Below, piece by piece: positions 34,024-46,376 of a stretch of DNA of 64,000 nt; the stretch's first letter is position 1; each line of letters opens with the position of its first letter. The notes beneath the pieces were generated by a model that was not told the DNA's origin, searched no databases, and saw only the letters and a list, made by a program, of their open reading frames with translations. A program made the translations under genes and the position numbers. Source of the DNA: Rosa chinensis (Eukaryota > Streptophyta > Magnoliopsida > Rosales > Rosaceae). The stretch covers positions 41,564,001 to 41,628,000 of the forward strand of contig NC_037090.1 of assembly GCF_002994745.2 (NCBI RefSeq), in the 5' to 3' direction.

Positions 34024-36615
34024 TGTCACGCCCCTGATTTTACACACATGAAAATCGATATATATAATCCCATAATTATACATGCGTGAACGTTCAGTCA
34101 TCAATACGAATACCTGAAATCTTTTTCCCCTTAATTTACACACATATTGATGCCCTGAACCCTCAAAGTTAATATACACTCGCTCCATAGAGTTATATAT
34201 TACACAAGCTTACGAATTAAATTGTCAACAACAAGATAAAACGTAAATGCTCCTCAGAGCTCACTACAACGGAAGTCCAAATAACGGTAAAGTCACAAAA
34301 TTTGCTTCCTACCGTTTAGCTGCAAGTATGCAACCCCAACTTCACCCACGATTTTCCTGACCTGCAGGATTAACCCCTACACCGTTTGAATGGTGCACCG
34401 GGTTGCCACACAACAAACCCGGTAAGCTTTTGCAAGCCCGTATGAGTAACTCAAACCACACACAACTCACACCAATCACGAGAATAACTCACATGAATCA
34501 CGTTTAAATCAATAAACAAAGCACGAGATAAACTCACTCAAATCACGTTTAAATCAATAAACAAAGCACGAGATAAACTCACTCAAATCACGTTTAAATC
34601 AATAAACAAAGCACGAGATAAACTCACTCAAATCACGAGATAAACTCACATGTTTAAATGAATAAACAAACGCGTTTCAATCAAGAAACAAAGCACGAGA
34701 TAAACTCACTCAAATCACGAGATAAACTCACACGTTTAAATGAATAAACAAACGCGGCGGACAGACTAGAGCTCTAACTGATCGTATTCACTAACCCGGC
34801 CAAAGGCGTGAAGTCCCGATTTTCCCACCCACGATCCTCAACTCGTAAGTCTTTGGACCCGCGGTATAAATACCAAAACATTAAAGGAGTCACAGTGGAC
34901 CCAAAATGTTACACGAATCTAAAATGAAAGATTCCCCGTAATTGATCCCTATCAATTACTCCCGGTAAAAACTCATATTTAAATAAATCACCCGCGAAAC
35001 TAAAATGTTCCTTAAATACACAAATCTCAACGCTTTTCAAAACAAATCGAAATCGACATTTCCACAATCATTTGTTTCCAAAAGCCACAACCCAAAATAA
35101 TAAAAAGCATCATTTCATGCATATTGTTTCAAAATCCACAAACCACCAAAACACATATATTTCACGTAAATATATATATACGTAGTCATCCGCTCAGGAA
35201 TGCCTACTAATACCAACTATGGTTTGCAGTTAACTAAATAACTCTCAAAACGATAAAGGTAAGCCCGTTCGTGAATGAATTTCGTGAGATTACTCACCTC
35301 AGATTCCCGCTGCGTCTTCTATACAGAACCGAACTAACACTAGCACCAACAACTCGTCCAATTCACCTTTAGAAGCACCTAATCATCAATGATCTCAAAT
35401 CAGTAACGATTCACATTTGATTAAAGTTCGAAACCCCTATTTTGAACTAAAATCCCCAAAGTGGCGCCAATCGAGGCAAAACCATATCCGAGACCTCCCA
35501 AAGTCTCCGGAATACGTCCACGATCGATGTGACCAAACCACAAGTCGATCGGACGCTCAAATCCTCACGGACAGAATAATTGATCGGTATGAAACTGCAA
35601 AAATCATAACAATTCCATACGAACTCCAAAATTTGCATATTATATATCGAAACGCTCGCATCAACGAGTAGAACATATATAATACCAAAAACAGTTCCTT
35701 AAGTGGCCAGAACACCGCCGGAAAGCCACCACAAACGGTGGTGCACCGCCGCCGACCAAAACTCAATATTTCACAAAACTCCCAACATCAAAGTTCTTCA
35801 TCTAAGCATGCTTGTGAATTCTCATAACTAGCTCGAAGTCAGAAAACAAGCTTAAGGGATCGAAAACTACCTCACAAGCCGTGAACAGTAATCCCAACTG
35901 AGTTGATCGAAGTTTCACGTGAATCGATCGAAACAACCACCAAGGATCGATCAACGAGGCTACTCTGAGCTCAACCAAGAAGACTTGAAGCCTCGCCGAC
36001 GTCGGAACAAGGATTTCCGACCGGGTCCGGAAACGCCAACCTGCACCGCCTTCTACCGCCGCCACCACCGAGAATCGGTGCTAGAGGACACCACAGGGAC
36101 GACCAGACGGAGGAGACGAACTGATCTGGAAAGTTTCGTCGCCGGAGACCGCCGCAGTTCGCCGGAAAAGTCGGGTCGGATCGTCCGGGTTCGGGTCGGG
36201 TCAGCCGGATAATTTCGATTTTGAAGGTGCGAGAGAGAGAGAAGAGAGAGAAAGGAATAGTTTCCGGAAATGGAAATTATGAAAATAGTAAGTTTCTCCT
36301 TCTGGAAACTTCTATTTATACCAAAATGGAAATTTCTTCCAATGGCAATAACTTTCTCATACGAACTCCGATTCTCGCGTTCCACATATCAACGAACTCG
36401 TATCGACGCGCTCTACAACTTTCGTGAAGGAAGTTTTCAGAGAATCCCAACGAATAAAAAGTCAACCTTGAGCTCCCCCCCTAAAGTCACACTTTTCAAA
36501 TAGAATTTCGTCCGAAATACTTCCGCTCCATCCACGATCCACGAAACCGTCCAACAACCATAAATTAGATTCCGGAAATTCCTCGGAAAATAAATACGAA
36601 TTTCCGGGCATCACA
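34024..36615 (+). mobile_element. Family-B solo LTR, 2.6 kb (B1)
   Basis: Runs TGTCACGCCCC...GGGCATCACA with perfect TSD GTTAC (34019-34023 and 36616-36620). TG...CA ends, a 5-bp TSD and absence of PBS or coding domains indicate a solo LTR of unusual length. It contains a minisatellite of 45-bp period (about 34495-34750) and a GC-rich 3' third. Short frames around 35800-36400 have no recognisable domain. Confidence 0.88.
34495..34750 (+). repeat. Minisatellite, 45-bp period
   Basis: Units beginning CGTTTAAATCAATAAACAAA recur at 34501, 34546 and 34591, then in shortened variants to about 34750. Private to this LTR copy. Confidence 0.9.
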
Positions 36616-37278
36616 GTTACTTTTTGGAAAACTTTTCTTAAAATAGCTTCCTGAAATGGAGAAATGGGCATTCGGTTCAGAAGCCCAAATAAACGTTTTC
36701 TAAAAATTCGCGATCCATTTTCCTATTCCGACCCGAACCCAAGACCCGACGGGTTCAGGAGAGCTCGTCAGGCCTCCCCAAATTGTCGCACCAGTCCCGT
36801 TTGAAGCGTCTCCTCATGCTTGCAAGGTTTCTTGCTTCTGTTTTCTTCAACCACCATATATTGAAGCAAATCGAAGCATTTTGTCTTCGGCAGTCCGAGC
36901 ACCTTGACCTGACATAATCTCCCTCCTCCAACCAACTCAAGTTGCACCAGCACCTAGATTTGGGATCTTTTTTCCTCACAGTTCAAATCCACCAAGCCTT
37001 CAACATCAATTTACATGGAGGAGGGAGAATAAAGGATTTGAAGTTTTGGATTTTCAAAATTTCTAGGTAAATTTCCAAACTTTCTATGCATAATTAGATC
37101 TTGATGTAGTTAGAAATGTTGTTGGGAACATTTTGACAAAGGTATTACAAGTCGATTCGAACTTGGAATGGTGGCACATGGGAGCTCGTGCAGCCTTTTT
37201 TGGCCTTCTATTTTAGTTCATTAGGAAGGGCTCAGTGTTAGGAATATGTGGATATAGTTTCTTCAACAAGTTTTGATC
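36616..37278 (-). mobile_element. Old B/C-class LTR, middle part (within the inversion)
   Basis: Continuation of 33742-34023 across the B1 insertion; read on the minus strand it should join the plus-strand LTR part ending at 30760. It carries no recognisable coding domain. Confidence 0.5.
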
Positions 37279-37681
37279 TGATACATTCTGAGCGAGTGCC
37301 AATTTAAACCCTAAAAAGAAACGTAGTTAGTATAGAAAAAGCAGGGATCATTCAAACCGGGGATTGAGCGTACTTACATGTAACACGAAATTAGAGAGAA
37401 GCAATATGCAAGTTTACACGAAATTATGAAGTATATATAGCATACAAGTTTCAAAATTTATAGGGAATACATGTTAGAATTAATTTATGAATCCTACTCC
37501 TACTAGAATACATTTTACAAGTTGTTGTCATATTAGCAATCCACATTAGACAAGGAATACTAGTCATACACTAATTAGGAATACAAATCCAAGTAGGAAA
37601 CAAACTATAATTAAAATCCCTATTGAACACCAATCAAAATCCCTAAAAACACAATTTCTAAAAAACACAAAGCAAGTTAAT
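37279..37681 (-). mobile_element. Family-A LTR, 3' part (inverted partner of 30766-32661)
   Basis: Begins TGATACATTCTGAGCG, the complement of a family-A 3' end, with the typical 'ccggggattgag' phrase near 37360. Flank TGATC (37274-37278) is the complement of the GATCA that precedes the 5' part at 30766. It ends at the inversion junction next to copia RT. Confidence 0.85.
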
Positions 37682-37686
37682 CAAAA

Positions 37687-40600
37687 TGGTGTCGCTTTGG
37701 CGCAGAGCTATACCTTAGCTAACAAGTTCACTGCAAATGAGATGTTCGGTCCTGTGCATTGAGCTAAGTACAATAATGCGCCTATTGTACTCAAGTAAGG
37801 TACTTCTGTCTCTAGCACATCTTCGTCATCATCCTTCAGATGAAGATGATCATTTTCAGGATCAAGACTACGGACGATCATGGGGGTGCTTGAAGGTTTG
37901 ACTTTGTCAAAATGCCTAAGCATCTATCGACACGATGCTCAAGTTCCAAACTGAGACATAATCGTGTTCTCCCATAATCCTTAATCTCAAAATCGGATTT
38001 CAAGTGTTCAGCGGTTTCCCTTAACTCTTTAAGGGCTTCTAATGAAGATCATGTCCAACATGAACCGCAATGGAATCCGAAACTTGTTATGGAAACGCGT
38101 GGGCATATCCCTTCCCAATCAAGTAGTTATTTTAGCGAGCGTTTCAACCTCTTTGTAAACGCGCTCCGTGGTATACAGCCACTTGACTTGGGAAAATGAA
38201 GTTCACCATGAACCTTCATATATATTCCATATCTAGATCCCTATAGAGATACGTAGTGACCACATTTGTAAGCTGCATGTTCAGTTATTCAGAAACTACC
38301 AAATTGACAGGGTAGTGGAGTGCAATGACATCCATTACGAGAGAATATGTCTCATCGTAGTCGATTTCAGGTCGTTTTATGAGAAGCCTTGCGCCATAAG
38401 GCGAGATTACCATATCTTTTTCTCACTACGCTTTCTAAAGAAGACCCATTAGTCAACAGGTTTTATGTTAGGAGGTGTTGGCATCACTAGCTCGAAAGCC
38501 TTCCTCTTCGTTAGAGAATCCATCTTAACCTGGATCGCATCTTTCTATTTAGGCCAAATTTCTCTATGTTGGCATTCATTCATCAACGAAGCGTGGTTCG
38601 ATATCATCTGACTCAACAAACTCATGTGCAACGAAATGCGAAACTACATCATCAATTATGATGGAGTTTCTATTCCACGTCTCATGTACACTAGTGTAAT
38701 TTTCATAGAGCTCTATATTCTCAGGAATAGGTTTTGAAGTTGAGGCGTCCCCCAACGATAACCATAACCCGGAAGATTCTCATGAGACGGATTTTGAGTG
38801 TCGATGATCAAAGGATTGGAGTGTGCCAAAGCATCCGTCGAACCTACGGGCCTCCCATGCATCCTAGCTGGGGCCATGGCCTGTAACGCCAAGTGCCACT
38901 CTTTTTGGCGTTGGCACCATGCCTACCTCCGTGTAGGGTGGGGCTACGTCCTTCCTTGCAGGCTTGTTTGCAGCATATTTGTGTGATCTTATCACTTTAA
39001 CAGGGATCAAGATGAGACATAGTGGGGACAGGCCATGACAATTCATGTCGTTCTTGCTGAACATCCGTGTTCTTATCTCCCCCTAATGATGGGAAGACTG
39101 TCTCATCAAGTGACAACATGCAAATCTAGCGGTAATGAGATCGCCTTGCAAGGGCATTAAGTGGCGGACGATTGTTGGAGTCTCAAATCCAACGTAGTTG
39201 CCCATTTGTCTGTAAGGACCCATCATAGAGCACTGTGGCGGTGCAATTGGCACATAAATGGCTCACTCAAATATGTGTAAGTACGATACTTGTATCCAGT
39301 CACTAGCTGTAACGCAGAGGTACATTGAGTGGCGGTGGGTCGTAGATGAATTAGCATAGCTGCATGCGATATTGAATTACCCCTAGCGGATATAAGAAGA
39401 TTGGTGCGCATTACCAATGTCCGGACTACCATCATAGTCGTTTCCGCAAGACCATTTGGGTGTGTACATGGGAATGTGATGTCCAACATCAATCCCATTG
39501 CAATATCCATCGAAAGTCTTTCGATGTAAACTCTCTAGCATAGTCAAATCCAATTGACTAAATAGCATGATCCGGGGAGTGAGCCTGTTGTCATATGATA
39601 TGTGCTAGGAGTGTAGTATAAATATCATTTATAGGTGGACAATGGCACAACACGTGACCAGAGTGTTTGCGTGTCAACCAACATCATGAAATATTTAAGC
39701 GTCCGCAAGTTGGTTGAATCAATCCACATAATCCCCATGGATTCTATGTAAGAACAGAATCAGTATGTCCATTTCCTTTGCATAGGACTGTCTTAGTCCT
39801 AATTTCCCTAAGGAATGCGCTTTGTAAAACGAGCGAGAGGGTTTAGAAGCAACCAATAAGAATTTTGGTTAGGCCTAAGAGTCTGAAACGCTATTTGAAG
39901 CAAGTTGGTGATTGCAGCATCACCTGAGGCGCCATCACCATGATGGACGCTATCCATGGTGTCAGGATAGGGACTGTGCCAGCCCCAGGCTGGTGGTGGA
40001 CCGAGGCGGTGCCCTAGGCAACAGCGTCGGTCACACTTAGTCCAGAAATCAACTTTTGATTCATGCTTCGTTTCGCTCTAAAGGAATGATGTCCATGTGA
40101 AGTCTTTAGTAGACGGGTCATCATATCATGAGTAGGATGATCTATCCTGTCGTGACAAAGCCAATATGTGTCTAAATCCAAGAGATATTCTTTCATAACT
40201 TTATTGGATTAATAGCTCGAATTGTGACATAGAATCCACTAGAGAGGCATATAAACTTCTCTAAGATGCGCCACTGTTTGCAATCATTAGAGGTATTTCA
40301 AAGGAACTCATTCCCATTCTCTACATGCATTTTCGCATGGAATCCGTTGGCTATTCATAGGTGTGATTCGCCCTAGAAGCGTAGAGAGTTTCTGTGACAG
40401 TAATTAAGGTGCCATTTGGCAAGTGGAACTTGGGCTATTCCATATCCTTGAATTAATATTGATGGCCCAGCCATCATAGTCACAAAAGTCATATGCTCAG
40501 AATCAAAATGGAGTCATAAAGAACTTGAATTTTATTCATAACCCAACGTAGTTACATCTTTGTCTCTTTGACTAAACAAAATCTAATCCAAAATGATAGC

Positions 40601-40747
40601 TAATGCAAAACAATGGTAGTCGTCTAACTTCTTTCGATAATTCAAAAATAAATGTAACCAGGTGAGTAGAGAGATGTCGGTGGAGCAAGCCTCGCTTAAG
40701 TACCACTAATCTTAGAACCTTCCTAGACATCACACTTACTTTGAGTG
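37687..40747 (-). pseudogene. copia pol remnant (pre-integrase, integrase, RT)
   Basis: Minus-strand domains in order: GAG-pre-integrase around 40196-40014 (WLCHDRIDHPTHDMM), integrase core around 39568-39223 (THPNGLAET, then a frame change and HAAMLIHLRPT), and RT C-terminal part at 37923-37708 (YLSTIGALLYLAQCTGPNI, FAVNLLA). Many stops and shifts separate them, including one just after NLLA. The remnant is inactive. It stops at the inversion junction. Confidence 0.88.
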
Positions 40748-42238
40748 TGTAAGACCTCGGAAATTTGTTATTAATTCCAAAATGTTTCCTGGGATTAATA
40801 AAGTGCTCGTTTGTACGATTTCGGGCGAATAATTATTCGAAGTGCACTTTTTAGGGGGTTACGAAGTTTGACTTTTTATACATTTAGATTATGTGAGAAC
40901 TTCCTTCACGAAAGTTGTAGAGCGCGTCGATACGAGTTCGTGGACATGTGGAATGCGGAAATCAGAGTTCGTATGAAGAAGTTATGGCCGTCGGAAAAAT
41001 TTTCCATTTTGGTATATATGAGATTTTTCTGAAAATTAATCAGAAAATCTGAAGTTTCCAAAAAGGGAAACTTTTCTCTCTCTTCGGTCCCGAGCTCAGT
41101 TTCGCCTTCTCACCTTCGCCGGCCTATTTCTTCCTCGTCTGGCCACCTTTTGCTTCGATTCCAAAGGGAATCCTGCTCTCCTCAGTCCCCTCTACATGTC
41201 TGTAGTGGTGATTCATCATAGGAAGCACCGTAGACGACACTACAAGGCTGAGAAGTTGCACGGTGGAGCTGCAAATCACCTCAAATCGCCAGCCTTGGTT
41301 TCCCAGCTCCGGCCACTATAGCTCGAGTTCTTTGGGGATTTTCTAGCCTAGAGGAAGTAGAAGCTACACCCAAGAAGGCTTGCAGCGATTTGATCTGTGG
41401 TGATCGAATTTTGAAGATTGGGAATCTAGGGTTCATCGGTTTTCAAAATTTGCGAGGTAAATTCCGGCCAAATGGCTTTGATTATGACTTTATGCTAGTT
41501 ATGAAAGTTTCAATTAGAGTTGAGATGAAGAACTTTGGTGTTGGAAGTTTTGCCAAATTCCGACTTTGGGTCGGTGGCGGTGTCGCCACTGTGGTGGTGT
41601 TTTCCGGCCACCTTAGGGACAGTTTCTGTTCCTGATTTCGATCTACTCGTCGATACGAGCATTTCGATATATAGTTTGTAATTTTTAGAGATCGTATGAG
41701 CATGTTAGGGTTTTAGGGTTTTCGATTCGTTTGGGTTTTCGATCCGTGAGGATTCGGCCGTTCGATCGACTTGTAGTTTTGATTTATTGATCATAAAAGT
41801 GTTCCAAAGACGTTGGATGGTCTCGAATGAGGATCCGACTGTTGGATTGTCGTATGATTGTGTTTTGTGAATTGTGTGCTTTGTGTTGTATTGAGTGTGA
41901 CCTTGATGTGAATAGGTGATTGACGGAATTGTGTGAGCGGAGTTTGGATGATTTTGTGCTTGTCTTGGTTTGTGTGAAGACGCAGTAGGATTTGGAGGTG
42001 AGTAAATCTCACGGTGTTTCGGTCAATAAAGTAGTTATGTTTTAATTTAGTATAGTTAATTGTTAGCATTAAAAATCGTATTTATCAAAATAAATGATTT
42101 GTTTTAAAATATATGAACTTGATCGACAACTGTTCATGGGTAGGTTAAAACAAGGTTTTGGATATAAAATGATTTTTGAGAAGTATAATTTATAAAACTA
42201 TAATTGGTATTAGTGGTCATTCCTGCGTGAATGACTAC

Positions 42239-42273
<35 letters not shown>

Positions 42274-42462
42274 CGTGAAATATATATATGAATGGAGTGA
42301 CATTGTGATGTGCGTATGAGCTGTGATTTATTCAGAATGTGGTATTGTGCGTTCACTCTTTGTGGAAAATTCGTTATATCAGGGACTTGTTGATTTGTCG
42401 TGTTGAAAGAGTAATTGAGTTGGGGTAACATTTTGAGTCATGTGGGATTCTTTGTAAATGTT

Positions 42463-42670
42463 TTCTGATTTTCGGATCTGGAGTCACAGTGGTAACCGTT
42501 TTCTGATCTTCGGATCTGGAGTCACAGTGGTGACCGTTTTTAGATCTTCGGATCTGGAGTCACAGTAGTGACCGCTTTCTGTTCTTCGGATCTGGAGTCA
42601 CAGTGGTGACCATTTTCTGATCTTCGGATCTGGAGTCACAGTGGTGACCGTTTTCTAATCTTCGGATCTG
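42463..42670 (+). repeat. Minisatellite, 38-bp period
   Basis: CGGATCTGGAGTCACAGTGG-type units start at 42473, 42511, 42549, 42587, 42625 and 42663 (last unit partial). The regular 38-bp spacing reflects an array private to the B3 copy. Confidence 0.95.
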
Positions 42671-42964
42671 GTGTTTATTGGGAGTTGATGGGTGATCATC
42701 TACTCTAGTCGAAGTTGATGGGTGATCATCGACTATCGACTTTAGTTTGGAGTTTATGGGTGATTATTGACTTTAGTGTGAGTTGTTTGACTTCTTCATT
42801 TATTTTCCTTTTCTTTCTAATTGTTGAATTTTAAGTAATCCCCTGAACTAAGTTATATGCAGGGATTACTGCCTTTTGTATTGTTTGTTTTAATGTAATC
42901 TCCTAAACTAAGTTATATGCAGGGAGTACTGCCTTTTGTATTGTTTGTTTTAATGTGATCTCCT

Positions 42965-45060
42965 TGATAGGAGCATAAATGCAACAAATATAATGTGCAA
43001 TCCTTTACACTTTTCTTAGCTATTTCCTTTAAAAAGTCAGTTTTAACTTTGTTTTCTTTTTAAGTAGTTCGTGGAGTGATTCAAGAGAAATAGGAGCTGA
43101 AAGGGAGAAATGGAGCCATGGATCATGAATTACTGATGCAGAGGACTAATTTTGATCAACCTTTTAGCCAGAAATTACAACGGAAGTCCACGAAAATCAT
43201 TGTGCAAAACAGTTGCTGCAAAGCAGAAAACTGCAGTTTCAGAATCAGCTTTCTGGGAACGGTTTTGAGGAGCAATTCTTGCATCATTCCAGCTGCAACT
43301 TTGCAGAAAGGGCCAGCAATATTTGAATAAATGATGTTATACTTTAACTATAGCCAAAGAAATGATCAGAAGCATCAGCGAGGCAGCAGGAAATCAAATT
43401 CAAAGTAAGGTTCCCGATAAGGCAGAAACTGTCAGCTTTTCACGAAGCTTTTTGGAAGATCTTTTCCGGCGATTTAATTGGAGTTTTTCCAGAAAGTTGT
43501 TGATCAATCTAGAATATATGATGTCATAGAACACGTGGGAGTCAAGAACCATCCAGAAACTTGTCAAGACGAAGTCGTTTCTTGTCCAAGAAGGAAGCTT
43601 CAGAGTCAGAAATCGAATCCTAGTCGAAACAGGACTGTTTGGCAGAAATCTTTTGTGGACTCATTTTGGGTGCATTTTTGGAAGGTTATTGCTGCTGCAA
43701 ATATGAAGGAGAGTCCTATAAGGATTCCTCAATATTTTTAGAAGATTATTAAGGCTTGGAAATCATTTAATTGTACACCAATCAGAGTAATTCTCAAGCA
43801 ACTAGGGGGGGGGGGGTTTCAAAGCAGAATTGGAGAAGGACACTTGGGCTGGCTCCTCATACACATAGGGCTTCGGCAAACGTTGAAAAATACCACCCTA
43901 CAGCTCCATCTCCTGCCATAAACCCTAGCACACAAAATCTTGAAATTCCGAAGTCCTCCAAGAGCAAACACCGTGCACACCATCATCCATCTTCATCAAG
44001 CCTTGCCGTGTACCATCTTGAAGGGGGTTCTTGCGTTCAAGGCTGCCTAAAAGTGAATTCGTGGCTCTCATCTTCTGCCCTTTACGGTTTTTATTTTCTT
44101 GTAATTCAACTTATATGTTTCTAATTGTGAATTTTGAGACAATGTGTGGCTAATCTACTTTTGTTAGGGGCGAGGTTTGAAGCCCCTAAGATATGTTTTT
44201 GACAATATTTTGATTCCTAGTTTTGTGATTGCTTTGTTGTGAAATTGTTTATTTGGTTTTGGTATATGGATAACTCTTACTTGTTTATGTTCATGAACGC
44301 GTGCATAGAACATTATGAACTTGTAAGTGGGGCTAGAAATAGGTATTTTAATTTCCTAAACAGTTAATAATGCTTGTTTCAATGGTAGTAAAACCTATAG
44401 GACAATAGGTGAAACCAAATAAAAAGGATTGCATGCTAGGTAGGCGTTCCACACTAGTTTTGCATACTTGTTTCGATCAAACTTCCACATGTGATTAATG
44501 CTTAGAATAAATTGTTGATAGGATAGCGTTCTATACCTTGATTGTTTATTCTAAAGGCTTAGTAATGGTGCGTTCATCTTGCTTAAGTAATCTAGGGAAG
44601 TAATAAGAACTTACGCATGCTTCATGGTTTGTTCTTGATTGAAACCTTTTTCATGACTTAGCAATTGAAACTAGGATGATAAATTTGTCTCAAGCATAAT
44701 TTGGTGGTGGATTTCCGAGTTCCTAACATCTTCATCCATATCTTTTCAAACCTTAAACTCAAAATCGTTTTTCTTTACTTTATTTTCTGTTTATTTTCAT
44801 TAAAAACCCAAAAACCCCCAGTTTAGTGTGTTTCAGGATTGCAACGCCTCTACAATCCTCCTTTCTGTCCCTCCATCTTTTTCTCTTCTCTTTTTGTGTG
44901 TGACGTTTTCTTTAGTGTTAGTTTTGTTTTGTTTTGTTTTCTTTTGTGTGAATAATATTGTTACCCTCAATCTCTGGCATCGAACGATCCTTGCTTATCC
45001 TTTACTACTGACGACTACATCATTGCAGGGTTAAATTGAGCGTCTATTTTGGGCGTATCA
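42965..45060 (+). repeat. 5' LTR of the Athila/Tat-like element
   Basis: 2096 bp. Differs from the 3' LTR at scattered single bases and in the length of a G run (43806 region versus 50037 region). Short frames present in both copies, such as the one at 43118 and 49350, lack domains. Confidence 0.95.
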
Positions 45061-45065
45061 ATTTT

Positions 45066-45083
45066 TGGCGCCGTTGACGGGGA
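45066..45083 (+). promoter_or_regulatory. Primer-binding site, tRNA-Asp type
   Basis: TGGCGCCGTTGACGGGGA, five bases after the LTR, is complementary to the 3' end of plant tRNA-Asp except at one position (GAC where GCC is usual). This PBS is well known from Athila-type and related elements. Confidence 0.85.
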
Positions 45084-45182
45084 TTGAAAAATACTTATTT
45101 TTCACATTCACATTGTTTGGTTTATTTTTGTTTATATTTTGATTTTTAGGATTTTACACATTCTTTTTGTATATATTACTAA

Positions 45183-46376
45183 CTTATATTTCTGTTTTGT
45201 TTTTCATTGTGGCATCTATCTTACGAGGTGTGTTCCATATGCTCCATAGTTGGTCATTCTAAGGAGACATGTCCAAGCATCCAATATCAAGGATATTACA
45301 ATCAAAATACCATGCTTGGAGGATTTCAAGACAACCAAAGGCATTGGAATAATTACTATTCTCCTACATACAATCCGGCATGGGATAATCCTCCTTACTT
45401 TTCGTGGAATGACGATCCAAACGTGCAACAAGGATCTTTCAATGAGTTCGAAGCTTCTCCATATTTATACCATGACTATTGGCCACAAGCACTACTTCCT
45501 CAAAACTCAGGTATGTCTAATAATTATGATGAGATTATTAAGGAACTAAATGCTGCTACTCAAGCTGTGATTCAGGGACAACAAGTTTTGAATGCTTCTA
45601 TTCAGCAAGCTCGTGAGGGTGATGATGCTTGGGCAGAAACTCAAAGGCGTTGGGAGACCTTTATATCTCAGGAGCACCCTTCTAAACCGATGGCAACATT
45701 AGGGGAGCTCCCGACAACTATGATTTTGTGTCAACCTCATGATACAGTAGTCCATGATTCAACATTTGATGAGGATGAAGTAATGGATTTGGAGGAGTCT
45801 TATAAAGAGCCACTCAACGTTGAGATTTTTGAGGATCACTACATGACCGAGATTGAAAAGTGGGAAATGGAAGATCCCTTTGATGATGAGGAATCCTATC
45901 ATGAAGAAAGTAAGGATGAACTTCATGCAAATGTGCCCCAAGTTCCTGAACCAATCATGCTACCTCACGAAGATCCAAGAGGTTACACAATGGAGGATTG
46001 CTTGAAAGAGAAACTCATCAAAGCTCCTACATTTAGGCCTTTATTGCTAGCACATGGAAGATCATCTGATCCTTCAACACCTCATTCAAGCTCTACACAT
46101 GTTCACCCCATCCAAGCAAAGTTTGAGTTTGTTGATCATGTCGAGATGGTGATAAGTGAATATCTCAAATCAGATAAGGAGATTATTCTAGCCGTGATTG
46201 TTGAACCTAAGAAAAGAATGAGACAATGGAAGAAGAGAAAGAAAAATAAAAGCATCAAATCCTATCTTTCCATTGTTCCCAAGTTACCTAAGTTGCTAGC
46301 AAGGGACCATGAAACATCTTTGAAGAGGCTTAAGCATCTGATCGAACCGCGGCCTAAACCTCCTAATTACGCTTGA
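45183..46376 (+). CDS. Gag-like ORF of the Athila/Tat-like element (N-terminally shortened)
   Basis: An uninterrupted frame runs from a TAA at 45180 to TGA at 46374. A CCHC zinc knuckle (C-x2-C-x4-H-x4-C, CSICSIVGHSKETC) is coded at 45231-45272, before the first in-frame ATG at 45312. A Tyr/Trp/Asn-rich region, a Gln-rich possible coiled coil (near 45540-45650), a strongly acidic stretch (about 45765-45930) and a Lys/Arg-rich tail (46205-46260, RMRQWKKRKKNK) follow. The capsid domain normally N-terminal to the knuckle is missing. From ATG it would be 354 aa without the knuckle; splicing or another start would be needed to include it. Retention of a long open frame in a non-autonomous element is notable. 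Function unproven. Confidence 0.7.
   Translation, partial: LIFLFCFSLWHLSYEVCSICSIVGHSKETCPSIQYQGYYNQNTMLGGFQDNQRHWNNYYSPTYNPAWDNPPYFSWNDDPNVQQGSFNEFEASPYLYHDYWPQALLPQNSGMSNNYDEIIKELNAATQAVIQGQQVLNASIQQAREGDDAWAETQRRWETFISQEHPSKPMATLGELPTTMILCQPHDTVVHDSTFDEDEVMDLEESYKEPLNVEIFEDHYMTEIEKWEMEDPFDDEESYHEESKDELHANVPQVPEPIMLPHEDPRGYTMEDCLKEKLIKAPTFRPLLLAHGRSSDPSTPHSSSTHVHPIQAKFEFVDHVEMVISEYLKSDKEIILAVIVEPKKRMRQWKKRKKNKSIKSYLSIVPKLPKLLARDHETSLKRLKHLIEPRPKPPNYA

Larger units (their letters stand above)
32662..37686. other. Inverted segment (about 5.0 kb) with TTTTG at both junctions
   Basis: Left junction near TTTTG at 32662-32666, right junction near CAAAA at 37682-37686 (the same word, inverted). 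The left junction joins a family-A LTR to copia RNase H; the right joins the rest of that LTR to copia RT. Flipping the segment restores both elements and both TSDs (GATCA for the LTR, GAGAC for the copia). Confidence 0.85.

Noticed and set aside
34495..34750. Regular repeats resembling a CRISPR array
   Set aside because: Plant nuclear context; the 45-bp units are head-to-tail without distinct spacers, so this is a minisatellite. The same holds for 42463-42670.
43771..44124. 117-codon open frame, also found at 50003-50353
   Set aside because: Duplicated because it is in both LTRs of one element; no domain and a length-variable G run within it.
45207..45209. Start of the gag-like ORF at 45207
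   Set aside because: The codon there is TTG, not ATG; the frame is merely open from 45183 and the first ATG is 45312.
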